Source of the DNA: an uncultured Flavobacteriales bacterium
GTDB taxonomy: Bacteria; Bacteroidota; Bacteroidia; Flavobacteriales_D; Crocinitomicaceae
DNA: 44,302 bases
Assembly (NCBI GenBank): GCA_937876195.1
Contig: CALEIK010000039.1
Coordinates: forward strand, 1-44,302
Direction: 5' to 3'
A program made the position numbers and the translations under genes. The notes beneath the pieces were generated by a model that did no database searches, was not told the origin of the DNA, and saw only the letters and a list, made by a program, of their open reading frames with translations. This document shows positions 41,833 to 44,302 of this stretch, one piece after another (positions within the stretch are counted from its first letter, which is position 1; each line of letters begins with the position of its first letter).

Positions 41833-42688
41833 ACGAACAACATATTATTTTCAGGCTGGCATCATTGTCAGCCTGTTTTGTTTCATTGTACTTTCAAGTT
41901 GCAACAATGACAAAATAGTTGCGTCCGTTGGAGAAGTTGAGCTAACGGAAAATGATGCGTTTATTTTAATGCAGCACGCAGGATTAAGTATTGATAGCAT
42001 TAACGACTATAAAGCATTCGTAAATCAATGGGTCGATAATGAAGTCTTTAAGGCTGAGATGAAGGAAAAATATCCGAATGATGCCTGGCGTTTAATTACA
42101 CTTCGCTCAGAATCATTCAAAGGAGATTTAGCACAATACTACTTGGAAGAGATTGAACTTAAAAAGCAATTAGATACAATCGTTACGACCGAGGAGGTTG
42201 TGAACTATTACAATGAGCATAAAGATGAATTTATTTTACATGATTACATTGTCAAAGCGCTGTACATTAAAATTCCTGTTGAAGTAGATTTTAAGCCAAA
42301 AAAAATCCACCAAACCTACTTGTTAAAAAATGATAAAGATATCATCGAAGTAAATTCTTATGCTAAACTTTATGCTGCGAATTTTTATTATAATGATTCA
42401 ACATGGATTTATTTTGATGAGTTGGCAAAAGATATTCCTTTAACAAAATACAATGTCGACAACATTATTTTGAATAGAACAAAAACATATTTTTCTGATG
42501 AAAACTATACGTATTTTTTAAACATCATCGACTTCAAATTGAAGGATGAAGCTCCACCAGTCGACTTCCTGCAAAATGAAATTAAAAGTATTATTGTTGC
42601 AAATCGTTTGCACACACTCAAAGAAAAAAATGAATCAGTGCTGATTCAACGATTAAAAAAGAACTATGAAATTAATATTCACATTTAG
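41807..42688 (+). CDS. Lipoprotein with SurA_N-like chaperone fold, putative foldase
   Basis: This 293-residue precursor has a hydrophobic signal ending in the lipobox IVLSSC, so it is anchored in a membrane. The mature N-terminus (KIVASVGEVELTENDAFILMQHAG...VNQWVDNEVFKAEM) resembles the N-terminal chaperone part of SurA/PpiD proteins, followed by TTEEVVNYYNEHKDEF. A clear parvulin active-site core is not visible, so it may be a chaperone without isomerase activity. The ATG at 41807 overlaps the upstream gene by 26 bp; TTG at 41822 is an alternative. It overlaps the downstream surA gene by 23 bp. Confidence 0.82.
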   Translation: MPCTLLETKRTTYYFQAGIIVSLFCFIVLSSCNNDKIVASVGEVELTENDAFILMQHAGLSIDSINDYKAFVNQWVDNEVFKAEMKEKYPNDAWRLITLRSESFKGDLAQYYLEEIELKKQLDTIVTTEEVVNYYNEHKDEFILHDYIVKALYIKIPVEVDFKPKKIHQTYLLKNDKDIIEVNSYAKLYAANFYYNDSTWIYFDELAKDIPLTKYNVDNIILNRTKTYFSDENYTYFLNIIDFKLKDEAPPVDFLQNEIKSIIVANRLHTLKEKNESVLIQRLKKNYEINIHI

Positions 42689-44015
42689 CCTAATTTGTCT
42701 TTCTATTTTTTCAATCAATGCACAAGGTGAAGTGATTGACAAAACAGTGGCCCAAGTAGGCGATAAAGTTATTTTGCTCTCAGACATCCAAGGGCAGAAA
42801 ATACAGGCTGTTCAAGCGGGAATGACCGTGACAGCTGAAATGGATTGTCAAATCATAGAAGAGTTGATGTACCAATACTTGTTGCTCAATCAAGCGAAAC
42901 TAGACAGTGTTGAAGTAACCGATGGACAAGTAGATGCCGAAATGGAGCAACGACTACGAATGATTGAAAGTCAATTAGGGAGTCGCCAAAAAATGGAAGA
43001 ATTTTACGGGAAAACTGCCACTCAAATCAAATCTGAATTTCGTCCCATCATTAAAGATCAATTGTTGTCTCAGGAAATGGAGCGACAAATTACAGAAGGG
43101 ATTTCTGTCACACCAAGAGAAGTGCGTGAGTTTTTCAGCACAATTCCTGAGGATAGCATTCCATTGATCAACGCGCAATTGAGCTTTCAGCAAATTGTCT
43201 TTTACCCGGAAATTACAGACGCAGACAATCAACGTGCAAGAGAAAAGCTGCAAGAAATTCGTGACAATATTATTAAAGAAGGTAAATCTTTCTCTACACA
43301 AGCACGAATCCACTCAATGGACCCAGGAAGTGCAAGACTTGGTGGAGAAATTGAAGGAACTCGAGGAATGATGGTTCCTCCATTTGAGGCTGCCATTTTT
43401 GAATTGACCGTTGGCGATGTATCCGAGGTTTTTGAAACGACGTATGGTTACCACATTGTCAAATTGTTAGAGCGCAAAGGAGATGACTACAAATGTCAAC
43501 ACATTCTTATCATTCCTGAATTTGCCAGTGATGCATTGGAAAAAGCTGCAATGAGCTTGGATAGCTGCTATCGAAAACTTAAAGCGAATGAGATTACCTG
43601 GAACGAAGCAGTATTGAAATACTCTAACGAAGAAGCGACGATGCAGAACAAGGGAATCATCACCAATCCAATCACAGGAGAACAAACGTGGGACATGGAA
43701 GATCTGAATCAGGTCGATCAACAAATCTATCTATTGACGGATGGAATGGAAACGGGTGACGTTTCGCAACCCAACTTATATTCTAATCTTTATGACCGCA
43801 AACAAGGGGTAAGAATCGTGCGTCTGATGAATAGAACTACTCCACACAAAGCGAACTTAGAGGCGGATTATTCGCTCATTCAGCGTGCTGCGGAAAACGA
43901 CAAAAAGCAAAAAGTCATCAACGCATGGGTAACCTCCAAAATTTCAAACGCGTATGTGCGAATTGAAGAGGATTACCACAATTGCGACTTTAAGAACAAT
44001 TGGTTAAAGCAATAA
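42666..44015 (+). CDS. surA: SurA-type peptidyl-prolyl isomerase
   Basis: This 449-residue periplasmic chaperone has a signal peptide (residues 1-19, ending SINAQ). The SurA N-terminal chaperone region (DKTVAQVGDKVILLSDIQGQKIQ...LMYQYLLLNQAKLDSVEVTDGQVDAEMEQRL) comes next. A parvulin domain (about 170-275: SFQQIVFYPEITD, GSARLGGEIEGTRGMMVPPFEAAIF, TTYGYHIVKLLE) and a second, weaker one (KCQHILIIPEF onward) follow. It is expected to escort outer-membrane proteins through the periplasm. It is the third overlapping foldase gene in the operon, with a MoxR gene 33 bp downstream. Confidence 0.9.
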   Translation: MKLIFTFSLICLSIFSINAQGEVIDKTVAQVGDKVILLSDIQGQKIQAVQAGMTVTAEMDCQIIEELMYQYLLLNQAKLDSVEVTDGQVDAEMEQRLRMIESQLGSRQKMEEFYGKTATQIKSEFRPIIKDQLLSQEMERQITEGISVTPREVREFFSTIPEDSIPLINAQLSFQQIVFYPEITDADNQRAREKLQEIRDNIIKEGKSFSTQARIHSMDPGSARLGGEIEGTRGMMVPPFEAAIFELTVGDVSEVFETTYGYHIVKLLERKGDDYKCQHILIIPEFASDALEKAAMSLDSCYRKLKANEITWNEAVLKYSNEEATMQNKGIITNPITGEQTWDMEDLNQVDQQIYLLTDGMETGDVSQPNLYSNLYDRKQGVRIVRLMNRTTPHKANLEADYSLIQRAAENDKKQKVINAWVTSKISNAYVRIEEDYHNCDFKNNWLKQ

Positions 44016-44048
44016 TTTTAACTTTAACATTCAAAATACATCAGAATT

Positions 44049-44302
44049 ATGTCGGATAAAGCCAAAATAGATCAATTTGTACAACATTACGGAACCCTCA
44101 AAAATGAAATACACAAAGTCATTGTGGGACAGGAAGACGTAGTTGATCAGGTTTTAATTTCCATTTTTTCTAGAGGACATTGTCTCTTAGTCGGGGTTCC
44201 AGGACTGGCGAAGACATTACTTGTAAATACCATTTCTGATTGTTTAGGACTTAGCTTTAACCGAATTCAGTTTACTCCGGATTTGATGCCTTCTGACATC
44301 AT
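44049..44302 (+). CDS. MoxR family AAA+ ATPase, 3' truncated by window edge
   Basis: Translation from ATG 44049 gives the first 84 residues. These include the MoxR N-terminal helix ending EIHKVIVGQEDVVDQVLISIFSRGH, the Walker A motif GVPGLAKT, and the following FNRIQFTPDLMPSDI, which is diagnostic of MoxR ATPases. MoxR proteins act as chaperones for metal or cofactor insertion, usually with a downstream DUF58/VWA (BatA-like) gene cluster in Bacteroidota; those partners would lie beyond the window. It is 33 bp after surA and probably co-transcribed. Confidence 0.93.
   Translation, partial: MSDKAKIDQFVQHYGTLKNEIHKVIVGQEDVVDQVLISIFSRGHCLLVGVPGLAKTLLVNTISDCLGLSFNRIQFTPDLMPSDI

Noticed and set aside
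1..44302. CRISPR arrays, insertion sequences, prophage or rRNA genes
   Set aside because: No regularly spaced repeats, transposase-like or phage structural proteins, or rRNA sequence were recognised on reading the window.

Overview
The window is about 44 kb of chromosome from a member of the Bacteroidota, most likely a Flavobacteriales-type bacterium (the finer placement is inference). The evidence is: two type IX secretion (gliding/Por) genes, porQ and porX; promoter-like TAnnTTTG boxes upstream of many genes with no strong Shine-Dalgarno sequences; a zeaxanthin-type carotenoid operon; and moderately AT-rich coding with short intergenic gaps. No insertion sequence, prophage, CRISPR array or rRNA was seen.

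Layout. (1) 1-475: the 3' part of tRNA-Pro, a complete tRNA-Arg, and a 17-bp copy of the tRNA-Arg 3' end 168 bp further on, each followed by a hairpin terminator; this looks like an integration or duplication scar. (2) 476-2273: a small membrane-anchored protein, an S4 RNA-binding protein and the MeaB GTPase. (3) 2334-6306: a tightly overlapping carotenoid operon crtI-crtB-crtZ-crtY(cd) plus a metallophosphoesterase, predicted to convert geranylgeranyl diphosphate to zeaxanthin. (4) 6345-10563: porQ, an outer-membrane protein with an apparently strong promoter and terminator, a pirin with an 18-bp palindrome at its promoter, and an acyl-CoA thioesterase. (5) 10676-17143: a giant PAS/GAF histidine kinase with a receiver-only partner, then an unusual fusion of redoxin, haem-c and copper monooxygenase-like domains. 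(6) 17269-19754: a flavin-dependent halogenase-like enzyme followed by a DUF1702 protein, a family known from enediyne clusters; this is the best candidate here for an undescribed small-molecule pathway.

(7) 19751-25023: a glycosyltransferase, a small membrane protein, the lower half of the five-step histidine degradation route (hutG, hutF, hutD) and a lipoprotein. (8) 25153-29395: a hybrid kinase with receiver and HPt domains, a sigma-54 activator and a lone receiver, which together look like a phosphorelay. It is followed by secreted proteins and lipoproteins (DUF4382, an EEP-family nuclease/phosphatase, two unknowns). (9) 32631-36283, minus strand: porX, tsaE, alanine dehydrogenase and an HsdR_N-type nuclease-fold protein; an HD phosphohydrolase diverges from porX. 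(10) 37578-44302: a carboxypeptidase-regulatory-like protein, guaB, three consecutive periplasmic foldase genes of the PpiC/SurA type, and the start of a MoxR ATPase.

Functional assignments come from reading motifs and remembered family features. No database search was run.
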